Assembly (NCBI GenBank): GCA_028823995.1
Contig: JAPPFD010000008.1
Span: forward strand, 1-64,000
Direction of reading: 5' to 3'
DNA length: 64,000 nucleotides
DNA from: a bacterium
Lineage (GTDB): Bacteria > Actinomycetota > Acidimicrobiia > Spongiisociales > ZC4RG35
The stretch's first letter is position 1. Every line of letters begins with the position of its first letter. The notes beneath the pieces are model-generated. The model was not told where the DNA came from. It was given only the letters and a program-made list of their open reading frames with translations, and searched no databases. Both the position numbers and the translations under genes were made by a program. Of this stretch, positions 51,708 to 61,232 are shown piece by piece.

Positions 51708-52873
51708 GAGCCAGACTGCACCGTCCCGACCCGAGGGGTCGCTTCGGGGAGTACGGGGGGCGGTTCGCGCCCGAGACCCTGATGACCGCGCTGGAGGAGT
51801 TGGAGGTGGAGTTCGCCTCCGCTTGGGCCGATCCGCTGTTCGTCGGCGAGTATCACCGGCTGCTGGAACTGTACGTGGGACGTCCCACCCCCCTGTATCC
51901 GGCTCATCGGCTAAGCGAACGGCTGGGAGTCGAGGTGTGGCTCAAGCGGGAGGACCTGGCGCACACCGGCGCTCACAAGATCAACAACGCCCTCGGGCAG
52001 GGACTCCTGGCTCATCGCATGGGGAAGCCGCGCATCATCGCCGAGACCGGGGCGGGACAGCACGGGGTGGCCACCGCCACCGCCGCGGCGGTGCTGGGCC
52101 TGGAGTGCCAGGTGTACATGGGGGAGGTGGACATCCGCCGCCAGGCGCCCAACGTCTCGCGGATGCAGATCCTCGGCGCCGATGTGATCGGGGTTGCGTC
52201 GGGGGCGGGGACACTCAAGGACGCGGTGAGCGAGGCGATGCGGGACTGGGCCCGAACCGTGGAGGAGACCCAGTACGTGATCGGGTCGGTGGTCGGTCCC
52301 CATCCCTTCCCGTGGATGGTCAGGGAACTGCAGAAAGTGATCGGCGACGAGGTGTTGCGCCAATCCGAGCAACTGCCCGATGTGGCGGTGGCCTGTGTGG
52401 GGGGCGGCTCCAATGCGATCGGCATGTTCTGGCCGCTGGCGGGGACCGGAGTGGAGTTGGTGGGAGTGGAGGCCGGAGGAGAGGGGATCGGAACGGGACG
52501 CCACGGCGCTTCCATCGGAGCGGGTAGCCCGGGGATCCTGCACGGCGCCCGCACCTACATGCTCCAGGACGATGATGGTCAGGTGCTCGAGGCCCACTCC
52601 ATATCGGCGGGTCTCGACTATCCGGGGGTGGGGCCGGAGCATTCCTACTTCCAGGAGGTGGGCCTGGCCCGTTACGTCTCGGTCACCGACCGGGAGGCGC
52701 TGGACGGGGTGAGGCTCCTTGCCCTGACCGAGGGGATAATTCCCGCCTTGGAGAGCGCCCATGCGGTGGCCTGGGTGGCAAGGGAGGCGTCCTCTCTCCG
52801 CCACAAGACGGTGCTGATCAATCTCTCGGGGCGGGGCGACAAGGACATGGAGATGTTGGTGGAACGGCTGTGA
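51704..52873 (+). CDS. trpB: Tryptophan synthase beta chain
   Basis: The 389-residue PLP enzyme starts at ATG 51704. It has [32 protein letters not shown] with the PLP Lys, [30 protein letters not shown] and the C-terminal [12 protein letters not shown]. It joins indole with serine. It overlaps trpA by four bases. Confidence 0.96.
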   Translation: MRARLHRPDPRGRFGEYGGRFAPETLMTALEELEVEFASAWADPLFVGEYHRLLELYVGRPTPLYPAHRLSERLGVEVWLKREDLAHTGAHKINNALGQGLLAHRMGKPRIIAETGAGQHGVATATAAAVLGLECQVYMGEVDIRRQAPNVSRMQILGADVIGVASGAGTLKDAVSEAMRDWARTVEETQYVIGSVVGPHPFPWMVRELQKVIGDEVLRQSEQLPDVAVACVGGGSNAIGMFWPLAGTGVELVGVEAGGEGIGTGRHGASIGAGSPGILHGARTYMLQDDDGQVLEAHSISAGLDYPGVGPEHSYFQEVGLARYVSVTDREALDGVRLLALTEGIIPALESAHAVAWVAREASSLRHKTVLINLSGRGDKDMEMLVERL

Positions 52874-53712
52874 GCGACCACGAGCGCGCAGCGGCGGCGC
52901 GGATGCGCTCGGGTGCGGAGCGGATCGCCGACCTCTTCTCCGTTGCCCGTGAGGAGGGCCGGGCGGTCTTCCTGCCGTTCCTCACCGCCGGGCTTCCCAA
53001 TCCGGCTTCCTCCACCCGGTTGTTCGCGGCAATGGCGGAGGCCGGCGCCGACGGCTTCGAGGTGGGGATACCGTACTCGGACCCGCTCATGGACGGGCCG
53101 GTCATCTGCCGGGGGAGCGAGCAGGCTATTTCGGAGGGGGCCACCTTGGACCGCAGCCTCTCCATCCTCGGGGAGGTGGCGGAGACCACCGGCCTTCCCT
53201 CGCTGGCGATGACCTATGCCAACCCGGTGTTCCGGCGGGGCGCCGACCGGTTCTGCGACCGCCTGGCGGAGGCCGGGGCGGCCGGGTTGATCGTAGCCGA
53301 CCTTCCCTTCGACGAGGCGGGCCCCCTGGGCGACGCCGCCCGCCGTCACGGCCTGGGATTGGTGCTCTTCCTGGCGCTCACCTCCGGTTACAACCGGATC
53401 AGGGCGGTGGCCGAGGCTGAGCCGTCCTTCATATATGCGGTCGCCAACCTGGGCGTCACCGGGGAGCGGAGCGAGTGGAGCAGCCGAGTGGAGAGACTCG
53501 TGGAGGGAATCCGCGAAGTGACCGACATCCCGGTGGTGCTGGGAGTGGGCATCTCCACCCCCGAACAGGCCGCGATCGCCGCCGGGCTGGCCGACGGCTT
53601 CATCGTGGGGACCGCCCTGGTCCGGCGGGTGCTGGAGTCCTCCGACGAGGAGGATGCGGCCCGGTCTCTGGCGGGCCTGGTGGGGGAGATGGCTTTCGCC
53701 GCCCGTCGATAG
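52870..53712 (+). CDS. trpA: Tryptophan synthase alpha chain
   Basis: The 280-residue alpha subunit has [28 protein letters not shown] (catalytic Glu and Asp), [15 protein letters not shown] and [26 protein letters not shown]. The region of the moving loop reads [14 protein letters not shown]. An extra 17-residue N-terminal extension precedes the family start. It is the last trp gene. Confidence 0.95.
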   Translation: MSDHERAAAARMRSGAERIADLFSVAREEGRAVFLPFLTAGLPNPASSTRLFAAMAEAGADGFEVGIPYSDPLMDGPVICRGSEQAISEGATLDRSLSILGEVAETTGLPSLAMTYANPVFRRGADRFCDRLAEAGAAGLIVADLPFDEAGPLGDAARRHGLGLVLFLALTSGYNRIRAVAEAEPSFIYAVANLGVTGERSEWSSRVERLVEGIREVTDIPVVLGVGISTPEQAAIAAGLADGFIVGTALVRRVLESSDEEDAARSLAGLVGEMAFAARR

Positions 53713-53840
53713 GCCGATCAGAGGGAAACATCGCCCCCCGGGAGGCGTCTTGGTAGGGGAGGGAGGAACGACAGGTAATAGGGATTTGTCCATGCCTAGT
53801 GTGAAGATTTGCAAAGGGGAGAAACTGAAAGGGGAGAACC

Positions 53841-55907
53841 ATGAAACGTTTGCTGACTGCAGCGGTGGCCGCTCTGTTGGTGGCTTCAGCCTGTGGTACT
53901 GACAACGAGGGTCAGACCGCCACCACTGGCTCCGCCACCACTACCGAAACAACCTCCGCAGAACAACCGACGTCCACCACCCGGGGTGATACCGCCACCA
54001 CGGCAGGCAGCGGGGGTCCCGTCCTGGTCACTGTAGGGCTGCGCACCTTTGCGAGTTGCGACGCGATTCTGAGCTATTACATCGAGAACGCCCTGGAGTT
54101 GGTGGGACCCTACGGGCTGGACGGAGGCCCGTCGATATGGAGGAGAGGGGATGATGCAGAGATGGTGGCCGAGGAGGCAATGGCTGCCGCCGAAGCTGAC
54201 GCGGCGGCCGCCACCACCGGTTCGCAGTCGGCGCCCTCCTTCACCGGCACCAACGTGCAGGTGGCCGGGGTGGACGAGGCCGACCTGGTGAAGACCGACG
54301 GTTTCTACATCTACTCGCTGCTGGATGACCGGAACCGCCTCCGGATCGTCGAAGTGAAGGACGGAGCGATGAACCTCCAGTCCACTCTCGACGTCGGCTT
54401 CGAGCCGCGGGAGATGCTGCTCCATGGGGACACGCTTTTGCTGGTCGCCACGGAGTGGAGGGTGGGCGCGGTCACGCGGATCGCCCAGGTAGACATCTCC
54501 GACCGCAGGTCGCCCCAGGTGGTGGCCGACCTGAGCATGGACGGCGCTTACAACGGGTCCCGGCTCTCGGGCGGTGTCGCCAGGGTGGTGATCACCTCCA
54601 ACCCGGTGGGGATCGAGTGGGAACATCCCCGGGGAAGCGGATTGCGGGCCGAGCAGGAGGCGATCGAGGCCAACCGGGAATTGGTGCGGAACTCCACTCT
54701 GGGCAACTGGCTGCCCTCCTACGTGTTGGCGGACCTCGAGGGTGGAGATCCGGAGTGGGGGCAGTTGGTTGACTGCTCCAACGTGTTGGCCCCGGGAGTG
54801 TTCTCGGGCTTGAACACTCTGTCGATTCTGCTGTTCGACCTCTCCGCGGGGATCACCGATTGGACCACGGCCAGCGTGGTGGCCGAGGGAGACACGATCT
54901 ATGCCACCCCCGAAAGCGTCTACGTGGCAACATCCCGCTGGGTCGACTGGGGAGCTCTCTCCGAGGACGATGTGCGATCGGAGTCCCGCGGATACACGAC
55001 GCTGATCCACAAATTCGACACCTCCACCTCCGGCAGGCCCGTCTATGAGGCCAGCGGGGAAGTGGAGGGGTTCCTCCTGAACCAGTTCTCGATGGACGAA
55101 TACGACGGAGACCTGCGAGTGGCCGCCACATCCGGACCGTCCTGGTGGTGGACCGAGGACTCGGAGAGTCACGTGACGGTGCTCCGACCGGAGGGCGATC
55201 TGCTGGAGGAGATCGGATCGGTCTGGGGACTGGGAGAGGGAGAGCGCATCTTCTCGGTGAGGTTCATGGGACCCGACGCCTACGTGGTGACCTTCCGCCA
55301 GGTCGACCCGCTCTACGCATTGGATCTCTCCGACCCCGCCAACCCCGAGGTGCTGGGCGAGCTCAAGATCCCGGGCTTCTCCTCGTACCTGCATCCGGTG
55401 GGCGAGGACCTGCTGCTGGGCGTGGGCCAGGACGCCTCCCCGGAGGGATGGGTGGAGGGTCTGCAGGTCTCCCTGTTCGACGTCTCCGATCCGACCGATC
55501 CCATCCGGGTGGCACAACTCCTTCTTCCCGAGGCCCACGATCCGGACATGTACAGCTGGTCCCCGGTGCAGAACGACCACCGAGCCTTCCTCTATTTCGA
55601 GGACCTGGCCTACATCCCCTACCACGCGTATTGGTGGGAGGACGACGAGAGCTATTACGTGTTGGACGCGGGGGTGGCGGCGGTTGAGGTGAGATCCGGC
55701 GATCTGGTCCTGGAAGCACTGTTGCGTCCCCTCGAGGACGGGCCGGTCGGGGAGGACGAGAGGTCGTGGAACCGGGCATGGAGAGCCGTCCCCGAGCGGG
55801 TGATGGTCATAGACGGCTGGCTCTACTCCGTCAGCTCCTTCGGGATCGGCGTTCACGACACCGACACCTGGGAGCGGGGCACTTTCCTGGAATACCCGGA
55901 GCGGTAA
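53841..55907 (+). CDS. Secreted beta-propeller domain lipoprotein
   Basis: The 688-residue protein begins with a lipoprotein-like signal (MKRLLTAAVAALLVASAC, Cys 18) and a Thr-rich linker (about 20-55). The family-defining segment TNVQVAGVDEADLVKTDGFYIY (here from about 135) and the YALDLSDPANPEVLGELKIPGFSSYLHPVGED repeat follow, as in Beta_propel proteins. The lipobox is imperfect (Ala at -3). Function of the family is unknown. A purine-rich GGGGAGA ribosome binding site precedes ATG. Confidence 0.85.
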   Translation: MKRLLTAAVAALLVASACGTDNEGQTATTGSATTTETTSAEQPTSTTRGDTATTAGSGGPVLVTVGLRTFASCDAILSYYIENALELVGPYGLDGGPSIWRRGDDAEMVAEEAMAAAEADAAAATTGSQSAPSFTGTNVQVAGVDEADLVKTDGFYIYSLLDDRNRLRIVEVKDGAMNLQSTLDVGFEPREMLLHGDTLLLVATEWRVGAVTRIAQVDISDRRSPQVVADLSMDGAYNGSRLSGGVARVVITSNPVGIEWEHPRGSGLRAEQEAIEANRELVRNSTLGNWLPSYVLADLEGGDPEWGQLVDCSNVLAPGVFSGLNTLSILLFDLSAGITDWTTASVVAEGDTIYATPESVYVATSRWVDWGALSEDDVRSESRGYTTLIHKFDTSTSGRPVYEASGEVEGFLLNQFSMDEYDGDLRVAATSGPSWWWTEDSESHVTVLRPEGDLLEEIGSVWGLGEGERIFSVRFMGPDAYVVTFRQVDPLYALDLSDPANPEVLGELKIPGFSSYLHPVGEDLLLGVGQDASPEGWVEGLQVSLFDVSDPTDPIRVAQLLLPEAHDPDMYSWSPVQNDHRAFLYFEDLAYIPYHAYWWEDDESYYVLDAGVAAVEVRSGDLVLEALLRPLEDGPVGEDERSWNRAWRAVPERVMVIDGWLYSVSSFGIGVHDTDTWERGTFLEYPER

Positions 55908-56320
55908 GCGCCGGCCAGCTGGCCCGTTGGTGTCCCGCCCGGGCACCAGGTGCCGAGGAAGGCTCAGCGCGAGTCCACCAAACAAACTCCGCGAAAACAG
56001 AGACTATTCCGCGAAAAACCGCTGGTGTCTTTTCGCCCGTTGGGCCCTCCCCCTCCACCACCGTTCCATTGGTTGGGACGCGCTCCGCCAGGACCGTCAG
56101 GGTCCCTACCGATGATGATCCCTGTTCGGTCCGAGGGGCGCCGGCCTCGGTCCGAGAGGTGTTTGGATACCAATCACCATGTACCGGGGATGGGACAGAA
56201 GTCAACCGATAAGCCGTCCGTTTTTGCCGGTCTCCGGTGGATGCCGGAATTCACCCCGGCCACTGGGATGTAATCTCGATGGTGCCCAGGAGACGACCGG
56301 AAGAAGCGGAGGCCCCCCAG
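55908..56320. other. Intergenic region with a direct repeat
   Basis: About 410 bases without a supported gene. TCCGCGAAAA occurs at 55988-55997 and 56008-56017, exactly two helical turns apart, which suggests a regulator site ahead of the hydratase gene. No clear promoter elements were found. Confidence 0.4.
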
Positions 56321-57091
56321 ATGTCAATTGTGGAATACTCGGTGGAGGGTGCGGTGGCGGTGGTTCGTCTCAACCGCCCTCCGGTCAATGCGCTCTCCAC
56401 GGAGTTGGGCGCCGCGCTCAACCAGGCCTTCGGGAAGGCGGAGGATCCCGCTGTCCGGGCGTTGATCCTCACCGGACAGCCTCACTTCGCGGCGGGAGCG
56501 GACATCAAGGGTTTTCAGGCCGCCCACGAGTCCGGGGCGATCACCGACGACTTGGCCTCCGAACTGGTGGACGCCATCTGGCGGCTGGAGGCCCTGGCCA
56601 AGCCGACCATTGCCGCCATATTCGGGTATGCCCTGGGAGGCGGCCTCGAGTTGTCGATGGGGTGTGACTTTCGCTACATGGCCGAAGACGCCCAGGTGGG
56701 CCAGCCCGAGGTGAAGCTCGGGATCATTCCCGGGGCTGGTGGAACGCAGCGGCTGGCGAGGATCATCGGATTCCAGAAGGCCAAGGAGATGGTCTATTCG
56801 GGCAGGTTCGTCCCGGCGTCGGAGGCGCTGGAACTGGGGTTGGCGGACAAGGTCTTCCCCGCCGATGAGTTGTTGGGCAGGTCGATGGAGGATGCCCAAC
56901 GCTGGGCGAGTGGCCCCACCGTGGCGCTGGGCACGTCCAAGCGGGCCCTCATCGGGGGACTGGGTCTCCCCCTGCGGGAGGCGATGGAAGTCGAGCGCCG
57001 GGCCTTCCTGGACTGTTTCTGGAGCGACGACGCCCGCGAGGGGGTGGCGGCGTTCATCGAAAAGCGCGAGGCGACCTTCGAGGGAAGCTAA
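56321..57091 (+). CDS. Enoyl-CoA hydratase/isomerase family protein
   Basis: The 256-residue crotonase starts at ATG 56321 with GGAGG eight bases upstream. The oxyanion-hole segments AAGADIKGF and GYALGGGLELSMGCDFR, and the catalytic Glu pattern in GQPEVKLGIIPGAGGTQRL with two acidic residues, fit a genuine hydratase. Its 3' end overlaps the convergent SRPBCC gene by four bases. Confidence 0.92.
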   Translation: MSIVEYSVEGAVAVVRLNRPPVNALSTELGAALNQAFGKAEDPAVRALILTGQPHFAAGADIKGFQAAHESGAITDDLASELVDAIWRLEALAKPTIAAIFGYALGGGLELSMGCDFRYMAEDAQVGQPEVKLGIIPGAGGTQRLARIIGFQKAKEMVYSGRFVPASEALELGLADKVFPADELLGRSMEDAQRWASGPTVALGTSKRALIGGLGLPLREAMEVERRAFLDCFWSDDAREGVAAFIEKREATFEGS

Positions 57092-57546
57092 CAGCCCCTC
57101 TCACCCTCCCAGTCGCCTTCAACCCGCTCTTTGAAGCGGATCAGATTGGCTCTGAAGATCCGGCGAAGTATCGGCCGGGACGACCGCTCGGCCAAGAACC
57201 CGCCCAGGTACCAGGGGAATCTGAGATGCTCGGTCCAGGTGAGCCAGCACCCCGGTGGGTGCTCCGACAGTTCGAAACGCCCCCAGCCGCCTATCGGGCC
57301 CACGTGACGCACGCCTATGCGTCTGCCCTCGATCCACTCGTCGATCTCCATAAGATCGGTGATGCGCAAGACCCCCACCCGGGTGGGCACCTGCATGCGC
57401 ACACCTTCGCCCCGGCGTTGCTCGGTCAAAAAGGAGATGGAGGCCGCATCGCTCATCCACTCCGAATGAGAGGAGAGGTCTGAGAGCCGCGCCCAGACGA
57501 AGTCGAGAGGCGCTTGGATATCCACTGTCACTGCCACCGACCCCAC
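57088..57546 (-). CDS. SRPBCC (START-like) family protein
   Basis: The 152-residue protein begins VTVDIQAPLDFVWARLSDL, the usual polyketide-cyclase-like start, with GEGVRMQVPTRVG and a C-terminal long helix (RRIFRANLIRFKERVEGD). The fold binds hydrophobic ligands; function unknown. It is convergent with the hydratase gene. Confidence 0.85.
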   Translation of the reverse strand: MGSVAVTVDIQAPLDFVWARLSDLSSHSEWMSDAASISFLTEQRRGEGVRMQVPTRVGVLRITDLMEIDEWIEGRRIGVRHVGPIGGWGRFELSEHPPGCWLTWTEHLRFPWYLGGFLAERSSRPILRRIFRANLIRFKERVEGDWEGERGC

Positions 57547-57661
57547 GGACAGCCAATCCTACGACGCACCCTCGTCCGCGGTTGGCCGTCCGGGCGCCGG
57601 AGGGTGTTGAATCCGGCTTCCACCTGGGATTTCGGCAAGTTCCGGCCGGAGGGATAAGCTG

Positions 57662-59077
57662 ATGGTCTCCATGATGCCCTCCCGCCCCTCCTTTCCCTTG
57701 GTCTCGGCCTTCGAAAGGATCAGGGAGCGGGTTGCCACCTACCGCCACGGCTGGTTCAAGGTCCTGGTGTGGTTCCTGTTCGGAGCCATGACCCTGGCAT
57801 TCTTCCCCGGCTTCGTGGCGTTATGGTTCTGGCGGCTCTCCCACCGGCCCCCTCCGCGGCGGGGGCGGCGAGTCTCGATGCTGGTGCTGGCCGCGCTGGC
57901 CGGGCTGTTCCAGTTGCTGTGGGTGAATGTGGTGATAATCGATCCCCTGGCGGGGCTCGGGGAGGCTCGGGACCAACCGTTGGCGAGCCCCACGGCCGAG
58001 GCGGGGTCCTCCCCGGCCGGTTCCGCAGACAGTATCGAAGCCGGACCGGCAACCACCACCGGTGCGTCTCAAGTTGAAGTCGAGATAGAGGATGCGACCA
58101 CCGCCGGTCCCACCACCACCTCCCAAGTTTCGGTCCCGGACACGATCACCGCCGAGGCCGAAGGCGACCCCACCACCGGTGCGCAGTTGGAGACCACCAC
58201 CTCCACCGCCCCTCCCGCGCCGGCGCCCGCCACCACCGCAGCCTCCGACGCTACGGCTACCGTACCTCAGACCACCGCGGCGCCGGTGACCGCCACCACC
58301 GTTTCTGTCCCGCCCGCCACGTCGGCGGCAAGGGAGTTGGCAACTCTGTCAGTGGCGGAGGAGGGCGACGGGGGAGTGGCATATGATCGCGACCTTTACG
58401 GGTCGTGGACCCGGGTGAGGTCGGGTTGCAACACCCGCTGTGCGGTGCTGGAAGAGGAGAGGCGGGCCGACGGAACCTGGCTCTCCTGGTACGACGGGAC
58501 GGTGATCTCGGACGCGTCCCGACTGGACATCGATCACATGGTGCCCCTGGCGGAGGCTCACTCGTCGGGGGCCTGGCAGTGGAACTCATCCCGGATGACG
58601 GCCTATGCCAACGATCTGCTCCATCCTGAGGCCCTGGCGGCGGTCAGCGCTTCCTCCAATCGTTCCAAGGGGTCCCGCGATCCGTCCGAGTGGAGGCCGT
58701 CGGACGCATCCGCCTGGTGCAGGTACGCGACCGACTGGGTGACGGTCAAGGCGGCCTGGGGGCTTACCGCCGATCGGGCCGAGGTTGGGGCGTTGCGGGA
58801 GATGCTGGACACCTGCGACTCCAGTGTGACGATCACCACCCTCCCGGCCCGCCAGGTGACCACGACCACCGGCGCCGCCGCCACGGCGACCACCGCCGTC
58901 TCCTGTCCCTACACCTCGGCGGCGGGCGATCCCTGCGCCCAGGTGCCCGAACTGGGCAATTCGAGCAACGATGTCAACTGCGGCGACATCCCCAGTCGCT
59001 TCAAGCCGCTGACCGTCGTCGGCAGGGACCATGACAGACTGGATGGGAACAACGACGGTCAGGCGTGCACCAGTTGA
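57662..59077 (+). CDS. Membrane-anchored HNH-type nuclease with Excalibur domain
   Basis: The 471-residue protein has two membrane segments (about 33-58 and 70-95), a long Thr/Ala/Pro linker (about 110-225) and an outside nuclease-like region. DIDHMVPL (289-296) and the later NDLLHPEALAAVSASSNRSKGSRDP match the DUF1524/HNH core. A second TTT linker and a C-terminal Excalibur-like calcium-binding tail (DHDRLDGNNDGQAC, about 455-469) follow. Such secreted nucleases may degrade environmental DNA. GTG or ATG starts within a few codons are equally possible. Confidence 0.85.
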   Translation: MVSMMPSRPSFPLVSAFERIRERVATYRHGWFKVLVWFLFGAMTLAFFPGFVALWFWRLSHRPPPRRGRRVSMLVLAALAGLFQLLWVNVVIIDPLAGLGEARDQPLASPTAEAGSSPAGSADSIEAGPATTTGASQVEVEIEDATTAGPTTTSQVSVPDTITAEAEGDPTTGAQLETTTSTAPPAPAPATTAASDATATVPQTTAAPVTATTVSVPPATSAARELATLSVAEEGDGGVAYDRDLYGSWTRVRSGCNTRCAVLEEERRADGTWLSWYDGTVISDASRLDIDHMVPLAEAHSSGAWQWNSSRMTAYANDLLHPEALAAVSASSNRSKGSRDPSEWRPSDASAWCRYATDWVTVKAAWGLTADRAEVGALREMLDTCDSSVTITTLPARQVTTTTGAAATATTAVSCPYTSAAGDPCAQVPELGNSSNDVNCGDIPSRFKPLTVVGRDHDRLDGNNDGQACTS

Positions 59078-59123
59078 TTCTCTTGAGGATTGGGATGGTG
59101 TGCTGTTATGCTCAGGGGCGCCC

Positions 59124-59195
59124 TCGGGGGTGGTGTAATAGGTAACACGACAGGTTCTGGCCCTGTTATTGAGGGTTCGAGTCCTTCCCCCCGAG
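59124..59195 (+). tRNA. tRNA-Gln (anticodon CTG)
   Basis: The acceptor TCGGGGG (59124-59130) pairs with CCCCCGA (59188-59194). The D stem is GTGT/ACAC, the anticodon stem ACAGG/CCTGT holds loop TTCTGGC (anticodon CTG), and the T arm is GAGGG-TTCGAGT-CCTTC. Discriminator G is at 59195. CCA is not encoded. It is 72 bases long. Confidence 0.95.
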
Positions 59196-59222
59196 CCGGG
59201 CTGGCTATCATTCCGGCCTGTT

Positions 59223-59298
59223 GGCCCCGTCGTCTAGTGGCCTAGGACGCCGGCCTCTCAAGCCGGTAACGCCGGTTCGAATCCGGTCGGGGCTGCCA
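59223..59298 (+). tRNA. tRNA-Glu (anticodon CTC)
   Basis: The acceptor GGCCCCG (59223-59229) pairs with CGGGGCT (59288-59294; first pair G-U). The anticodon stem CCGGC/GCCGG holds loop CTCTCAA (anticodon CTC), and the T arm is GCCGG-TTCGAAT-CCGGT. Discriminator G and an encoded CCA (59296-59298) follow. Confidence 0.95.
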
Positions 59299-59422
59299 CC
59301 GCCTGGCCGGTGGGCCGCTATGCGGGAGGGACAGGCCAAGCGTTGCCGGCGAGGTGGCCTCGAGTCGCCGCCATGCAGCGTCTTCGCGAAAGAAACCGCA
59401 TCCCAAACGCAGTCGATTATTC

Positions 59423-59451
59423 TTGACGGATATAGACTTTTCTCATGTAAC
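59423..59451 (+). promoter_or_regulatory. Candidate promoter of the HTH gene
   Basis: TTGACG (59423-59428) and TGTAAC (59446-59451) are separated by 17 bases and lie 17 bases before the ATG at 59468. Confidence 0.55.
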
Positions 59452-59467
59452 TGGAAAAGAGGTTCAT

Positions 59468-59695
59468 ATGGTGGAGAATTCCAATTCCGAGGGTGCCGCT
59501 TACCCGCCCGTGATCGACACCGCCCAGGTGGCTGAACTGCTGCGCATGAATGTGCAGATGGTCCGCAAGTACGTGCGGGAGGGTCGGCTTCCCGCCTACC
59601 AGTTGCCCGGGTCGCGGGTCTACCGGTTCATCTACTCCGAGGTCATCGACTACATCAAGTCCCATCCGGTCCACCCCGGAGCAACCCGGGAGTAA
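59468..59695 (+). CDS. Small excisionase/MerR-like helix-turn-helix protein
   Basis: The 75-residue protein is a single winged HTH: IDTAQVAELLRMNVQMVRKYVREGRLPAYQLPGSRVYRFIYSEVIDYI (seen in pieces). The fold occurs in phage excisionases and in actinobacterial regulators such as BldC. It sits just after two tRNA genes, a common integration site, but no integrase is present, so a regulator is more likely. AGAGG lies upstream of ATG 59468. Confidence 0.8.
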   Translation: MVENSNSEGAAYPPVIDTAQVAELLRMNVQMVRKYVREGRLPAYQLPGSRVYRFIYSEVIDYIKSHPVHPGATRE

Positions 59696-59727
59696 GTGAC
59701 TTCCCGGTAGCCGGCCGCTGCGTGCGG

Positions 59728-60306
59728 TCAATCCGGAGAGAGCGCTCGGGTCACGACCGATATCGCCTCGAAGGGCACGTAGGCGTCGAGCCCGGCCGCG
59801 TCGACCAGCCACACATGGTCAACGGCCACCGCCCTGATCCTTCCCGCCAGGGAGACTCCCAGGGACGGGGCATGGACCTGCACGGTCTCCTGGGTTAGCT
59901 CCATCTGGGTCAGCCTGGCCCTCCAGGTGGCGGGCATCCCCCCGGCCTGGGCGCCTCCGGACCGGCGTTTGGTAACCCGGAGAGCCACCATGCCCAAACG
60001 GGCGTCGGCGCACAGATGGCTGGTGTTGATGGTGACGTAATCCGTCCCTCCGGCCGTGACCTGCCCGGAGAGCCGGAGGCTGCCGGCCTGCACGGTCAGC
60101 CGATCGCCACGGTGGAGCAGCATCCCTGCCACGTCCCGCAGCGTGCGGCGGCGGAGTCGGTCCTGGTGGGTCTCGAACTCGGTGGCTTCGAACTCGGCCC
60201 TCCACTCCTGTCCGGCCCCCTGGCGCAGGAACCGGGCGAGGTCGGGAAAGGCGTCCGGGCTCGAATCCGGGTCATGGTCGGACGAACCGGTGGAAAAAAC
60301 CCTCAT
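59728..60306 (-). CDS. Conserved-looking hypothetical protein
   Basis: The 192-residue protein is not recognised. It has an Asp-rich start, a helical RLRRRTLRDVAGMLLHRGDRLTV stretch and a small beta-rich domain (about 75-185; repeats of G-x-V-x-V strands resembling an OB or SH3-like barrel). It is divergent from the Tad pilus genes across a 116-base gap. Codon use matches the neighbours. Confidence 0.6.
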   Translation of the reverse strand: MRVFSTGSSDHDPDSSPDAFPDLARFLRQGAGQEWRAEFEATEFETHQDRLRRRTLRDVAGMLLHRGDRLTVQAGSLRLSGQVTAGGTDYVTINTSHLCADARLGMVALRVTKRRSGGAQAGGMPATWRARLTQMELTQETVQVHAPSLGVSLAGRIRAVAVDHVWLVDAAGLDAYVPFEAISVVTRALSPD

Positions 60307-60422
60307 ATTGGGAAAACCCTCCTCCCTGAGTAGCGGTAGGCCCCCTCTCCGTCATTTATAGTCGGTCGTCGAACTTACTTCTTCACAGTGCCGACCGGGG
60401 TGGTCGGCTCGTTGGGGGGGAC

Positions 60423-61232
60423 ATGACCTCTTTTACATCTTCGGGCAAAACCGACGCCACGCCCGGCGGCGCCCACCGGCGTCGCAGGTGGTTCGCGTCG
60501 GTCTCGGGGGCCCACCTGCTGATCGTGGCGACCGGAGTGCTGGCCCTGGTAACCAACCTGGTGATCCTCCGCAGGGGTGAGGAGCCCCTGGCCCAGGTGG
60601 CGGTGAGTGCGGTCGAACTGGCGCCGGGACGTTCCCTCCAGACGGGGGACGTAGAACTGACCCCGCTGGACGTGGCGGAGTCGGTGGCCTCGCAGTTGGT
60701 GTCGGAGGACGAACTGGCCGAATACCAGGGATGGGTGATCACCAGGCAGATCGCGGCGGGGTCCCTCCTTACCAAGGAGAGCCTGCGGTCGCCTCTGGTC
60801 GCGGTGGGTTTTAGGGCGATGAGCTTTCCGGTCGGGGTCGACCATGCCGTCGGGGGAGATTTGATCCCGGGTGACCTGGTGGATGTGATCAGGGTGGACG
60901 AGGAGCAGGCTTCCTTCGTTGCAACCGCCCTGGAGGTGTTGGGGGTCTCCACCCAGTCGGAGGGAGCGCTTGGTCTGTCCGGGGGCGGGTTCCACCTGAT
61001 ACTGGAGGTCGATGACAGGACCGCTCTGGCCCTGGCTCTGGCGCTTGCCAATGCCGAGGTGGAGGTGTTGCGGTCCACCGGGTCCGCGCCGGTCGAGGTA
61101 CGCGTGCTGAAGGATGCCTCTGCCGCCCTGGAGACTCACCAGGCGACTCCTGGCGGGTTCCAGGGCTCTGCTCCCGAGCCATCCCCGGGAACGGAGGGGT
61201 TCCTCCCGGCAGCCGAAGGGCCGTCGCAGTGA
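60423..61232 (+). CDS. cpaB: CpaB/RcpC-like SAF-domain pilus assembly protein
   Basis: The 269-residue protein has one membrane segment (about 30-50), then a SAF domain (VSAVELAPGRSLQTGDVELTPLDVAE) and the RcpC/CpaB domain with MSFPVGVDHAVGGDLIPGDLVDVIRV. CpaB sits outside the membrane in Flp/Tad pilus assembly. It overlaps the next gene by four bases and starts the operon. A Pro/Gly-rich tail ends it. Confidence 0.85.
   Translation: MTSFTSSGKTDATPGGAHRRRRWFASVSGAHLLIVATGVLALVTNLVILRRGEEPLAQVAVSAVELAPGRSLQTGDVELTPLDVAESVASQLVSEDELAEYQGWVITRQIAAGSLLTKESLRSPLVAVGFRAMSFPVGVDHAVGGDLIPGDLVDVIRVDEEQASFVATALEVLGVSTQSEGALGLSGGGFHLILEVDDRTALALALALANAEVEVLRSTGSAPVEVRVLKDASAALETHQATPGGFQGSAPEPSPGTEGFLPAAEGPSQ

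Noticed and set aside
59124-59298. Prophage or integrative element attachment site at the tRNA pair
   Set aside because: No integrase, no direct repeat of a tRNA end seen, and the genes that follow are a Tad pilus operon.
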